64,000 nucleotides of DNA from Cryptomeria japonica (lineage: Eukaryota > Streptophyta > Pinopsida > Cupressales > Cupressaceae): positions 542,022,335 through 542,086,334 of the forward strand of contig NC_081412.1 of NCBI RefSeq assembly GCF_030272615.1, given 5' to 3'. Below are positions 1-11,182 of this stretch, one piece after another; position 1 is the stretch's first letter; each line of letters begins with the position of its first letter. The notes under the pieces were generated by a model. The model did not search any database, was not told the DNA's origin, and saw only the letters and a program-made list of their open reading frames with translations. The position numbers were made by a program, and so were the translations under genes.

Positions 1-495
1 AAAAAAAACTAACGTGCTCCCCCCCTCCCACACACAAAAAATAATAATAATTTTTTAATTTCTGAAAAAAAAAAAAAAAAAAAACAATATTTTTTTTTAA
101 ATTCAAACCTGTACCTGCAAGTCTGTATAGCGGGTCAAGAGGAGAAATTTTTTCAACTCGTGGTAACAGAGGCCAATTTCAATGAATTGACAGTCGATCT
201 AGGGGTTTTTGAACCTTCTGAGAGCAATGGCGATGACAGATTTGACAAATAATGCTCCAAAATTGTAGATCATTGCTGGGACAAGTTACCACCCCCCACC
301 TTCAAACGACTCTAGATTTGGCCTTAGATGTCGGATTTGGACGAAATAAAAGGCTATTCTGACTTTCGCGAATCTCCTCAATCCAATGGTGACTTCAGAT
401 TTGACCCAACAAGCTCCACTAATAACATGCAATAGAAAACTCCAAAATGCAACACCCCAAATTTCTCTCAATTGGCAAACAAAAGGCACTCCAAT
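1..495 (-). mobile_element. Leader/internal region of a Copia-type element, cut by the window edge
   Basis: This is the sequence downstream, in minus-strand sense, of the primer-binding site at 496-508, so it is the 5' leader and start of the internal domain of a minus-strand LTR retrotransposon that continues off the left edge. It holds A-runs and T-runs (for example 67-84). The short minus-strand reading frame here spans the PBS and LTR junction and is not a credible protein. No gag motif is visible within the window. Confidence 0.5.
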
Positions 496-508
496 GGCTC
501 TGATACCA
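496..508 (-). other. Primer-binding site (initiator Met-tRNA type)
   Basis: Read on the minus strand this is TGGTATCAGAGCC, the classic plant Copia primer-binding site complementary to the 3' end of initiator methionine tRNA. It abuts the CA end of the LTR at 509 with no gap, which fixes the LTR boundary and the minus-strand orientation of the element. Confidence 0.8.
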
Positions 509-1015
509 TGAGAGATTTTGTCAAGATCTAGAGGCAATGGAAAACACAAATAAGAGAAAAAAAAAGATGATAGGAATAAATTGTATTCTATCAAGACGCA
601 AAATGTGATCAACTGGATCATCAATCATTATTGTTTGATGGTTATTCATACAATGTAGATGAGCCTGCTTATATAGGCAAGGCTATATGGATACGTGAGC
701 ACACAAACATGACATGTGGTTCAATAAGAAACAAGGGTAGGTAGAAAATATGTGTGGTAGGTAGGAGAAACAATAAACTATTCCACATGAGGTGGATCAC
801 CCACCGAAGATGGAATTATCACTCCACAATAAGTGGATATGATAAACTAGTAACAAGATCAACACCATAAAAGGTGAAAATTCTCCTACACACACTATCC
901 CAATGTGACACAAACACCCAAGTGTCTCATATCCAAACTACTATGAAATGCATTTCCTAAGTAAACTTAAATATAGTGTAATAATATCTAACATGAATAA
1001 TTATTTACACCAACA
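509..1015 (-). repeat. 5' LTR of a minus-strand Copia-type retrotransposon
   Basis: The LTR is about 507 bp. In element sense it starts TGTTGGTGTAAATAATTATT at 1015 and ends ...CTCTCA at 509, directly against the PBS. A TATA-like box lies at about 668-678. The far flank at 1016 is microsatellite, so no target-site duplication can be read. The matching 3' LTR would lie left of the window. Confidence 0.7.
668..678 (-). promoter_or_regulatory. TATA box of the LTR promoter
   Basis: Minus-strand GCCTATATAAG lies inside the LTR, about 160 bp upstream of its 3' edge. This is a reasonable position for the U3/R promoter of a Copia element. It is identified from sequence match and position only. Confidence 0.45.
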
Positions 1016-1025
1016 CATATTATTG

Positions 1026-1078
<53 letters not shown>

Positions 1079-2535
1079 ACACACATATATACATGTATAT
1101 ACATACATGTATACATGTATATATAGATGTATATACATCTATATATATACATACATGTATATATATCTAGATGTATATACATGTATATATAGATGTATAT
1201 ACATGTATATACATATATAAATGTATATACATCTATATATATATACATGTATGTATATACATACATGTATATACATGTATATAGATGTATATACATATAT
1301 GTATATATATACATATATGTACATGTATGTATATATATACATGTATGTACATGCATGTATATATACATATATACATACATGTACATACATGTATATATAT
1401 ACATACATGTACATACATGTATATATATACATACATGTACATACATGTACATACATGTATATATATACATACATGTACATATATATATATGTATGTACAT
1501 GTATACATGTATATATATACATGTATATACATGTATACATGTATATACATACATCTATCTATATATAGATGTATGTATATACATATATGTATATACATCT
1601 ATCTATATATAGATAGATGTATGTATATACATGTATACATGTATATACATACATCTATCTATATATAGATAGATGTATATACATATATGTATATACATAC
1701 ATCTATATATAGATAGATGTATGTATATACATGTATACATGTATATATACATGTATACATGTATATATATACATATATACATGTATACATGTATATACAT
1801 ACATCTATCTATATATAGATAGATGTATATATGTATATACATCTATCTATATATAGATATGTATATACATACATCTATATATATATATAGATATGTATAT
1901 ACATACATCTATATATAGATAGATGTATGTATATACATGTATACATGTATATATGTATATATATACATGTATACATGTATACATATATACATGTATACAT
2001 GTATATACATACATCTATCTATATATAGATAGATGTATATATGTATATACATCTATCTATATATAGATAGATGTATGTATATACATATATGTATATACAT
2101 GTGTACATGTATATACATATATGTATATACATGTGTACATGTATATACATGTGTACATGTATATACATGTGTACATGTATATACATGTATATATATACAT
2201 ATATGTATATACATCTATCTATACATATATGTATATATATACATGTATATACATGTATACATGTATATATATATACATGTATATACATCTATATATATAC
2301 ATATATATGTATATATGTATATGTGTGTGTGTGTGCATGTTGTACATGTACATATATATACACATATATACATGTACGTGTATATATATGTACATGTACA
2401 TTATATGTACATGTACGTTATATATATGTACATGTATGTAGATATACATATATATACACATATATGCATGTACGTGTATATATATGTATATGTACATTAT
2501 ATGTACATGTACGTTATATATATGTACATGTATGT

Positions 2536-2599
<64 letters not shown>

Positions 2600-2841
2600 A
2601 TATATACATATGTATGCATGTATATATATGTACATACATATGTATATATACATACATATACACATGTATACATGTACACGTATATATATATATATACATA
2701 CGTGTATACACATATATATACACGTGTGTGTGTGTGTGTGTGTGTGTGAAATGTACATATACACATATATACATGTACATGTATATATATACATGCATGT
2801 ACATATAATGTACACACACACACACACACACACACACATAT
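1016..2841. repeat. Compound microsatellite (TA/CATG/GT)
   Basis: About 1.8 kb is made almost entirely of the self-complementary units ATACATGTAT, ATATAGATGTAT and (TA)n, with GT tracts at about 1037-1075 and 2722-2748 and a CA tract at about 2813-2837. A module of about 95 bp is repeated in tandem at about 2349-2441 and 2450-2541. Every open frame here on either strand is a long Tyr/Ile/Met/Thr/His/Cys/Val run produced by the repeat and is not a gene. Confidence 0.95.
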
Positions 2842-2842
2842 G

Positions 2843-2957
2843 TAAATCTAGTTGACAAGAGTTGAACCTTGGAGCTACATGGGAAGAATCCAAAACCTAA
2901 GTAGCACAATCATGTCACTCATTCAAACTAGGGACAAACCCCCCAAAGAGTTACACT
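2843..2957 (-). repeat. SINE-like module, left arm of an inverted pair
   Basis: This non-repetitive island within the microsatellite is the reverse complement, with about 10-15% divergence by eye, of 3941-4036. In minus-strand sense it carries a GAGTGGCA..GTTGTGCTA block (A-box-like) followed by AAGGTTCAACTCTTG (B-box-like), the order seen in tRNA-derived SINEs. No poly(A) tail or clear target duplication was found, so the SINE assignment is tentative. Confidence 0.4.
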
Positions 2958-2967
2958 ATATATATAT

Positions 2968-3043
2968 GGGAAGAATCCAAAACCTAAGTAGCACAACCAT
3001 GCCACTCATTCAAACTAGGGACAAACCCCCAAAGAGTTACACT
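2968..3043 (-). repeat. Tandem partial copy of the SINE-like module
   Basis: It starts GGGAAGAATCCAAAACC and ends GAGTTACACT, repeating about 75 bp of the module at 2880-2957 with only a few differences (C/T at the CATG positions, one fewer C in the CCCC run). It lacks the B-box end, so it is a local tandem duplication, not an independent insertion. Confidence 0.6.
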
Positions 3044-3619
3044 GTATATATATATAGTGTATATATATATACACTGTATATATGTATATATACATATATA
3101 CACTGTATATATGTATATATACATATATACACTGTATATATGTATATATACATATATAGACATACACTGTATATATATATACAGTGTATATGTATATATA
3201 CACTGTATATATGTGTATATATATATATACATATACACTGTATATATGTATATACATATATATAAATATACACTGTATATATGTATATACATTATATATA
3301 TGTATATATATAAATATGTACATATATACAATGTATATATATACATATATACAATGTATATACATATATATGTATATGTATATACACTGTATATATATAC
3401 ATATATATACATACATATATATGTATATACATATATATGTGCACATATACATATACACATGTACATGTATATATAAATATATACATATACATATGTACAC
3501 ACACACACACACATATATATACATATTCTCACACACATATATACATATTTATATATATATACACATGTGTACATATATATACGTACATGTATGTACGTAT
3601 ATACGTATATGTATGTACG

Positions 3620-3672
<53 letters not shown>

Positions 3673-3940
3673 ATCTATATGTACTGTGTACATACATATA
3701 GATGTACACATGTACATGTATATGTATATGTATATGTATATATATATATATGTATACATGTATACATATATATGTATATATACATATACATATACATGTA
3801 CATATACATATATGCACATATATGTACATATATGTATATGTATATGCATATCTGTATATGTATATGTATATGTATATGCATATCTGTATATGTATATGTA
3901 TATGTATATACGTATATATGTACATATATATACATATATA
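3044..3940. repeat. Microsatellite core between the inverted modules
   Basis: About 0.9 kb of (TA)n-rich sequence. A higher-order unit of roughly 33-36 bp built on ACACTGTATATATGTATATAC occupies about 3055-3400. A GT tract lies at about 3626-3671 and a TATGTA/TGCATATCTG tract near 3835-3905. Open frames here are repeat artefacts. The palindromic units could fold into hairpins or cruciforms. Confidence 0.9.
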
Positions 3941-4036
3941 GGGTTTGTCCTTAGTCTAAATGAGTGGCAAGGTTGTGCTAAGGTTTTGGATTCTTCCCAT
4001 GTAGCTCCAAGGTTCAACTTTTGTTGGCTAGATTTA
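3941..4036 (+). repeat. SINE-like module, right arm of the inverted pair
   Basis: The plus-strand copy starts GGGTTTGTCCTTAGTC and contains GAGTGGCAAGGTTGTGCTA (3962-3980, A-box-like) and GGTTCAACTT (4011-4020, B-box-like). It is the inverted counterpart of 2843-2957, so about 0.9 kb of microsatellite sits between divergent copies of one sequence. Downstream, 4037-4187 is single-copy-looking DNA with no recognised feature. Confidence 0.45.
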
Positions 4037-4187
4037 CTTGGTTTAGGTCTGCATCCCAAGAAGGTTGGGGAGGGGGGAAGCTCACCTTGTCTTGAGCAAA
4101 GTGCAAGGTGAACTTTGAGTGAAACTCCAAGCTGTTGGGTTGCCCCTACTAATTTCCCTCCTTAAAAAAGGTACAACTCTTTGTATC

Positions 4188-4994
4188 TGATGCAACCATA
4201 ACCAGTAAACCCTCAAAAAATAACTGACTAGCTTATGTAGCAAGAGTAACACAACGAAAGCAACAAGAAAACATAGCAAGATTATGAAAACAAATCATAT
4301 TATTGTCTTAGAACCTCCGACAACCAATCGGTTATCATCATAGAACACCCGGTAGTCAACCAGTTACATGGAGGCTACAAGCTGCCAGATACAATCCATC
4401 CGGGACTCTCAAAATCAACCAGATCACTAATCAGGAATCTTAATCCTTATTCTGAGTTCTACTTGCTCTGTCCTACAAATGATTACATAATACCCTATAT
4501 ATACCCTCTGGAACATATCCGAGTCGACCATAAAAGATAACATTTACCAATGCAAGAAAATGAAACGTGTAACTAAGTCAACCTTAAGAATGAAATAAAT
4601 TCTTCTAGAAAATAACAACCAAGAAGTGCAGATCAACAGGAAGGTCGACCACATGCCAAAGAACATCAAACAAGACCCCAAATAGATCCACACGCTAAGA
4701 AATCACTCCGGAAATGAAGGAAGACCAACCGGTAAGCACAAGAACTGTCCCAGAACCCATAAACAATCAACTGGGAGTGGTAACTAGCCGAAAAAGAATC
4801 CAAATGGACTGAAAATATGAAATTAAGCACATGAACTAGCCTAAAAACCGAAAATAGGATCTGCAATGAAAAACAAGCAACTACCGATAGGAACACAAAA
4901 AACTGCACACTGAACTGAACAAAAACTAAACTGAAAGGAAATATTTTTTGGTTGAAGCAAGATTGCTCATAGACCAGGGATGCTCCTGCATCAA
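4188..4994 (-). repeat. Candidate solo LTR with TSD GTATC
   Basis: The segment begins TGATGCA and ends TGCATCA(A), a 7-bp terminal inverted repeat of TG...CA type. It is flanked on the left by GTATC (4183-4187) and on the right by GTATC (4995-4999), allowing one extra A at the right end. A TATA-like stretch (minus-strand GGGTATATATAGGG) lies near 4491-4504, suggesting minus orientation. No internal coding region is present. The extra base, and the lack of a second copy here, keep this a candidate. Confidence 0.45.
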
Positions 4995-4999
4995 GTATC

Positions 5000-5900
5000 A
5001 TTTTAAAAATAGGATGATATTTTCTATAATTATAAAAATGAGGTGATATTTGCTTAGTTAAATATATATACAATAAACAATGCTATATAATTATTCTTAT
5101 AATTATTTATAATTTTGTGTTAGGTTGGTTCAATATCATATAAATTTTTTAAGTGTTTACAATTAAATTTATTTATGACTTCTTTCATAGAGTACAATTT
5201 TCACATTTTCTTTAAATTATTTTCTTCAAATATTTAATGAGTAGACTGAATCTTCTCAATATAATAACAATTAATTAAATGTATTTTTAATTATAAATCA
5301 TTGTCTATAGATGTAAAGATATAAAATTTTCATAAGATCTACATGAGATCATTTTACTACTTAACAAAGAAAAAGAAAGAAAATGTTCTTCTATAATCTA
5401 TGAAATTGGTTGATTTATAAATAACTTTTATTATATATAATCCATGCTTCTACCATGTAAACAACACTTATCTACACTTCAGTGACGTATATCTAACCAT
5501 ACTTAAATATAAAATATACATACCCTACCTATAACATACATCTAACCATACTTAATTATAAAATATACATACCTACACACAAAATTCAAACTTACAATTT
5601 TTTTTAAAATTTCTTTAATGAAGTTAAGGTCATATACTTTCAGGTTTAAATATAAGCCCTTTGTTACCTATAAGAGTAGTGGTAGGTTCTTTTTGAAGTA
5701 AGTGTATTCATCATTCTTCATGGTCACAATAGGTGTGAACCCCATGTCTTCATAACTAAACCTTGGTTGGGATTAATGAAATGTAATCCTCAAAACTGTC
5801 CACCTAATTACTCTTAGGCATGTGAGTTGCAGAGATGAAGTGGGTCCCCTGGTCATCACTAGCACTTTTCCATCAAGTATGGAAAATGAGGGTTTAACTT
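5000..5900. other. AT-rich intergenic DNA, no gene seen
   Basis: No coding or element signature was found. A tandem duplication of about 50 bp (ATCTAACCATACTT...AAAATATACATACC) sits at about 5490-5574. Confidence 0.5.
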
Positions 5901-5922
5901 GATTTTCCCATGCTTAACTTGG

Positions 5923-5932
5923 ACTATAAATA
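5923..5932 (+). promoter_or_regulatory. TATA box and site II motifs upstream of the host-gene exon
   Basis: CTATAAATAT lies about 90 bp upstream of the ATG at 6017. TGGGCC (about 5939-5944) and, reversed, AAGCCCA (about 5965-5971) match the TGGGCY 'site II' motif common in promoters of plant housekeeping and growth genes. The spacing fits a transcription start near 5955-5965 and a 5' UTR of about 55 nt. This is inferred from motifs only. Confidence 0.5.
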
Positions 5933-6016
5933 TTCTAATGGGCCAAACATTTGGCTTTGCATTAAGCCCAGGGTGGGACTAAACAATTTGTTGAGGAAGG
6001 TAAAAAGAAAAGAGAA

Positions 6017-6238
6017 ATGGAGGAAGCTAATCCAAATCCGCTCAATAATTTGACACCCAAGCCGACGAAGGCGGTGACGCCACCAGCGGGGGGAGGTGCA
6101 AGCGCAAGCCCAATTGCAGCATCAGCAACAGCGCGTAAGAGGCGGAAAACTGGCACTCCAGAGAGTGTTTACTTCTACGACTCCAAATATGCTAAAATCC
6201 GTACCACGCTTAGAGAATTACGTCCTGTCTTTATTGAG
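6017..6238 (+). CDS. First exon of an unrecognised host protein
   Basis: The ATG at 6017 (context GAAATGGAGG, with purine at -3 and G at +4) opens a 74-codon exon ending in GAG followed by GTATGT, a strong splice donor at 6239, in phase 0. The encoded N-terminus is a Pro/Ala/Ser/Thr-rich low-complexity segment (residues about 5-40), a basic patch ATARKRRKTG (about 38-47) that could be a nuclear-localisation signal, then a conserved-looking stretch SVYFYDSKYAKIRTTLRELR. Base composition is clearly more GC-rich and codon-like than the surroundings, and a TATA box and site II motifs sit upstream. I do not recognise the family, and no matching downstream exon was found in the window. The gene may continue beyond the window, or only its first exon may survive. 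The simple open frame runs on past the donor, but that continuation is intronic. Confidence 0.6.
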
Positions 6239-7739
6239 GTATGTTTTTTGGATTTCAACCCTCTTATACAACCCTTTTTCAGCTGATCAGGGTTTGAAGT
6301 TTTATTTCCAGTGTCAATTTTAGCGACGGTAGGTTTTCTTCGAATATTATCAGGGAATCTTTGAGTTTTTCGCGGTAGAAATTGAATTTGTCTTTTCAAA
6401 TAGTTTTGTTTGATCACGCCGCTAGTCTTTTGAAAAGGCTTCAAGTTTTGGCAGTCCTAATGGATACGCTTAATAAATATTTTTCTGAATGGATAAAATT
6501 TACTTTGTTTTCCTGAACTGGCGAATTTTCTTGTGTGGCGAGTTTAACATAGATGTCGCTATCGGCGTATCATTTTCGTCAAATTCATCCTGAGCTTGCA
6601 CCTGGCCTTCTCAGGTAAGTATGCCGGCAGGCACACCCAGTTAGTACTTGCAAGTTTAACCAATTTCAAAACTTTATCAATGATTTTTTCATTGATAAAA
6701 TTTCCTTTGTTTTTCTAATTGGTGAATTTTTCTCGTGACTTAAATGTCACACAATCGTACGTTTCTTTTCAATCAATTTTACCTGGGACTTGCACCTGTC
6801 TTTTTCCCTCGGGTACACCATTCCCGGCAAGTTGTTCTTGGAATTTTATCCAATTTCATAGCTTTATCATGTCTCCCAATGATTTAAAAACCTGGTCTCC
6901 GCCTTGGAAAACCCAATATTTTTCCGCCTTTGTTAGTCCGATTCAAGAAGTTTTGAAACAGTGCTGAATGAAAGTTTAAACCTGGTATCCTGAATGGCTA
7001 CGATGCCGTACTAAATCACCTTGATTGCTTGATTAGAAAGGAGGTATACTTGTAAATACAGATATAATATTGCCTCATCTCCTCTGCTTTCCAAATAGTG
7101 TTGGTGTTGTTTAAAGAATGGTAGTAATCGGCAATATATATGTAGCCATTTGCTTGCATTTTATCAATTTGGATCATGTAGGTCAGTATGGAGAGCATTT
7201 GCATTCCATATCAGCTGTTCTCTCAGGCTGAGTTTTTTCTGTCCCTTTCTTATCTGCTTGTTGGGGGTTGGCTGAGGAGCGCCATGCCTTTATTGATATG
7301 TTTAGTTGTCCTTGGTATATAATGTTCTAAGAAGCAGCTATTATCTCTTTTTAATGGGTGATTATAAATTTACCTCTATTTATAATTTTATAGTACTCCA
7401 TGATGTTGCAGGGGCTTTGTCTTAACCTCAAAGTAGCCTTCATGGCAAGTGGCTTATTAAATAGTATGATATTCATCGACTCAATTGGATCTACTAAGTG
7501 TTTTCTATTCTTCATATTTAGGTGATCTGAGAAATTATTGGGATTAGATTTTTTATAAGCTTTGATTAGCTATTTTGCTCTTAGTTCTTACCTTGTGACG
7601 TGAATATGGAACTATCAGCTATGGAGGTGAATTGAATTGGTTCCTTAGCGCTTTTCTTTTGTTGGCCTTATGTTGTGTCCTGTGTAGGAGGCTGATTGTA
7701 TTTCAGCTGATTTTCCAAATCAGGGGAGATGCAGTTCTG
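6239..7739 (+). other. Presumed start of intron 1, with an internal tandem duplication
   Basis: T-rich intron-like DNA follows the donor. Two diverged copies of a unit of about 210 bp lie at about 6485-6690 and 6700-6910. Shared landmarks are GATAAAATTT(A/C)CTTTG, the CTTGCACCTG block and CCAATTTCA(A/T)A(A/G)CTTTATCA. No further exon is convincing. Confidence 0.45.
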
Positions 7740-9080
7740 AATTTCCTGGATCCCTTCCATCTGTTCAATTTCTGTTTCAGCCAAGGACTCTAAAAAGGGT
7801 TTGTGAAATGAGTGTACTTGGCTGGCTATGGTGCTTCCTTTGCTTTCCTTTTATATGCCATTTATAATTTGTCTTTTTTCTTGTTTTCTTCAGCTCTATG
7901 CTGTATTGATGCAGCATTATAAGGCATCTTGTACCTCGTTTCAGCTAAGGCGATGATTTGTATCCTTCTGTGGCTTTTCCTGAAATTATTTACTTTGGTT
8001 TGTTGTAGATAACTTCTGTTTGAAGGATGAATGGGTTAGATTCTGGTCAAGTGGCCATGTTAATGACAAAGTCAACATCAGTAGGCGATTACTCATAGAT
8101 GACTGGCTGCTCCTACTCTATTTCTTCCATATCGAATCTAATTCAATCCAGCAGTGGTTTTCCCAAATCAATGTTGACTCAAATCCTTGCCTAGTTCTAA
8201 CTTTAGGGCACTTTATTGATTAAGAGGCAGTAATGCCCTCACCCATTGTTGCTTCCTTTAAGATTCTTAGTATTATTTTCTTGGAAGAAGTGGGAGCCTG
8301 CTCTACTTGAAAGTGCTAGATGAATCTTCTGTGGGATTGAAGGCTTGGAACCGATGGTTCATGGACAAACACAATTTTTTCATGAACCATGGTTTTCCAT
8401 GAAAGGCTTGATCTTTTTCTTTCTGGGAAAGAAAATGACAATGAAATAACCCTTTGGCAGCATTAGTATTCACAGATGTTGCTGGTTTCCAATTCCCTTG
8501 ACCCCAGAGTCCAAATTTTGGAACTAGGAAAGGCCCTCATGAATTTGTAGATCATGGTTTTCTCCTTGAGAAGCTGAAGTTGGTTCTCTCTTTTATCCAT
8601 GGCAAATTTTATCTTAAGTGTCATTTCCATCCTAAGGTAGCGTACATTATTTTTTCTTCACAAGGAAGGAGAGAGTGATAGCAATCATTTGGACATTGTG
8701 CTGAATGAACTACATTAGGTCTTTTTGGCAAATCTCATTTGTTTCATTCGAAATAACAAATCTGAAATATAGATTTGATTCAAGAAGATGAGTATCTTTG
8801 AGAGGACATTGGCCTTATATGGGGGAGCTATTCTTTGGATCCTGTTAGGTGGGTCTGTTTTGGGAACAAACATGTTGCTTTTCAAGGGAGGGTGCTAAGG
8901 CCTAGCATGATGGTAGTGAAGGTACGAAGTGTGGGGTAGATGGGGGCATAAAATATAACTCCATAAGATTGTTCCAACATGTTTAACTTGTAATAAGGTA
9001 ATCTTCAGCATTGTTTTGATAAACACAATTTAACTTGTATGATTAGTAGCATCATATGTGCTTGGTATTGACTTGAAAAC
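7740..9080 (+). repeat. Ancient direct duplication, copy 1 (paired with 22195-24015)
   Basis: It is colinear with 22195-24015 at an offset of about 14.46-14.9 kb. Shared landmarks include CTTGGATCC..TTC, CTTGGCTGGCTATGGTG, TTTCAGCTAAGG(C/T)G(A/G)TGATTTGT, TTGTTGTAGAT, CATGAACCATGGTT, TAGGAAAGGCCCTC and GTTTTGGGAACAAACAT. Divergence is roughly 20-30% by eye. No open frame is shared, so this looks like duplicated intron or intergenic sequence, or an old unclassified element. Confidence 0.65.
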
Positions 9081-10084
9081 AGCTCAAGTTACAGGGTTTG
9101 TCTGTTTAGGTCCACATATGGAAAAATATGGGATGGGTTCATGTTTGGGTTTAGGACTACCCTAGGTTTGCTCAGGGTCCATCTCTGACTTCTTGTCTCT
9201 AAAATCTTGTCTCCTACACGTCCCAAAGCTTTGCATTTTCTAGCAGTTCCAATGATGTTGACATCACAATATGGACCGACTTGTGCCCCTCTATTTGACT
9301 GGTCGTCAATAGTGGGTCATCGCGGGTATTCCTCACATTGTCTAGTTAATATAATAATATAATATACTATATATTATATCTTCTATTTATAATATTCTGA
9401 ATTAACTATTAAATGTATATATACTATAGAATATGTATTCTATTTATAAATATTAATATAATGTACTATAATATATATTATTTAAATATTGGTAACTATG
9501 AGTATCATTATTCTAGAATTTATAATTTTGATTATATATATATTCCTGTTCCTGTACCCAAGAGAAAAAAATTGCCGTACCGTTTATTGGGTTTTGGTAC
9601 CTGTTGTGTAATTGGTAACTTAGGAAAAAACCAAAAGTAAAAATGAGATTTGATTACTTGGATTAAACTAGGAAAAACTTAGGATACAATTAACAAACTA
9701 AATAATGATGAAATATTCATAAAAACAAGGGAAAATGTTAAGATACTGATTTTTCTATTTCATGGCAAATAAAGCATGCAGAAATAGAAAGTAAAACAAA
9801 TGTAAGAATCTAAGACATGAATGATCAAATTTGTTCATTAATTCTGTCAATTTCGATGTGAAATTTGTGTGTTTTCAAATGCATTCTGAGAATTATCACA
9901 AGTGGAAGAACTACAAAGATGACTGAAAATGTGTATCACCATCTATTGTAGTGATTTGGCTTTTTTGCCAAGAAAATTCTGCTGTTGTTTTGACAAAAAT
10001 CAAAATTTAATAATATTCCATTCATTATGTATTTCAAACTGTCAAATAATAAAGACGAGATGATTTCAAATAATTAATTTAGAA
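9081..10084. other. Anonymous AT-rich sequence; copy 1 of a threefold repeat
   Basis: 9340-9540 is TATA-rich. About 9640-9900 is a diverged copy of 24050-24290, and its core (about 9790-9850) also matches 31690-31760, sharing the pattern ATGAA..GG.ATTTGTTCATTA.TT.TG.CAATT. No gene is seen. Confidence 0.45.
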
Positions 10085-10505
10085 TTTAATGCTTGTTTGT
10101 TAAGGTTTTTCTTGAGTCTACTCTGTAGAACACAGAAGTACTACAGAGAGAGGGGGGTGAATCAGTAGTACGTAAATTTTAATCTTTCTTAACAACTTTA
10201 AACTTTTGCCAAGCTTTAATTTGAAAACTGAAAGACATAAAAGATGCAACAACTGAAACTGAGAAAGGTGCATCAACACTAACACAAGATTTTACATGGA
10301 AACCCAATGTGGAAAAACCACGGTGAGAAATGCCGCTAGGATCTACTGTCCTAATTCGGCCTCACAATTGAAATGATTACAATTCTTTGGGCACCAACCC
10401 AATCAAAAATCCTATAAGAGCACCAACGCTTGAGCATCAACTCAAATATCAATTCCAAATAAGAACCTGACCAACACTCCAACTTTACAAAAAGATTTGT
10501 GTATT
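10085..10505. other. Unclassified repeat-like flank of Copia-2
   Basis: The block holding CAGAGAGAGGGGGGTGAATC, then CCCAATGTGGAAAAACCACG and GCCGCTAGGATCTACTG, resembles conserved terminal sequence of an LTR-type family. No LTR ends or TSD could be fixed. Copia-2 begins immediately to the right, so it may have inserted into this older element. Confidence 0.25.
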
Positions 10506-10722
10506 TATCAGAAATTGCAGAGCAATCGGATGCTTTACTTTGTATCATGGGGTATATTTATACAATGAAGAAGAGTATATTCGTGTAACAAACACAACTA
10601 ACAGGAAACAAATACAAAAACTACTCAGTAACAAATATGCTAAAAACAATACTAAATACTAACAAACAATAACAAGCACAAACTAACTAGCTATGCTGAG
10701 GTGATGATTTAATATGCCAACA
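10506..10722 (-). repeat. Copia-2 3' LTR
   Basis: The LTR is 217 bp. In element sense it runs from TGTTGGCATATT (10722) to ...TTCTGATA (10506), so the 3' end is TA instead of CA, matching the right-hand copy. The adjacent 10723-10734, read on the minus strand, is ATATGGAGGGAA, the polypurine tract. Confidence 0.85.
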
Positions 10723-10738
10723 TTCCCTCCATATTACA

Positions 10739-11182
10739 TCATTGCTTTAAAGTACTAATAAGAGAATCCTGAAAACTTTCAAACTTCACACATGCAAGAG
10801 GCTTGGTGAAGATATCAGCACCAGCACGTTGTTCTTGTGTAGAATAGAATTGGAGTTGAATGTTGTTTTGTTGAACATGTTCTCGTATGAAGTGACAATC
10901 AACTTCAATATGCTTGGTCTGTTCATGAAATATTGGATTACGAACAAGCTTGAGAACACCCTGATTGTCACAGTAGAGGATAGTAGGCTGATGTACCCCC
11001 GATCCTTCTAATATGCGATGTAACCAAACTGCTTCACAAACTGCTGCACTTGCTGCACGATATTTTGCCTCTGTTGAAGAACGAGCAATTGCGGTGCTTC
11101 TTACTTCCCCAAGAAATAGGTCTTGAATCCAAGAAGAAAACAAATCTAGATGTGGATTTCCTATCATCAATTGAACCTGCAT
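10739..11182 (-). pseudogene. Copia-2 pol: RNase H and C-terminus
   Basis: The frame encodes the end of Copia RNase H: ARSSTEAKYRAASAAVCEAV (catalytic-glutamate region), then YCDNQGVLKLVRNPIFHEQT, HIEVDCHFIREHV and the hallmark ADIFTKPLA near the terminus. It is joined to the upstream RT frame by a frameshift near 11150-11180. The domain itself is largely uninterrupted, and the stop lies just before the PPT. Confidence 0.9.

Noticed and set aside
948-3954. Long open frames of Tyr/Ile/Met/Cys/Val/Thr/His repeats on both strands
   Set aside because: They are translations of TA/CATG/GT microsatellite, overlap in all frames and have no coding composition.
8020-8223. 67-codon ORF in the duplicated segment, considered as a second exon
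   Set aside because: The corresponding position in copy 2 (about 22480-22690) has stops and indels in that frame, so no coding constraint is visible.
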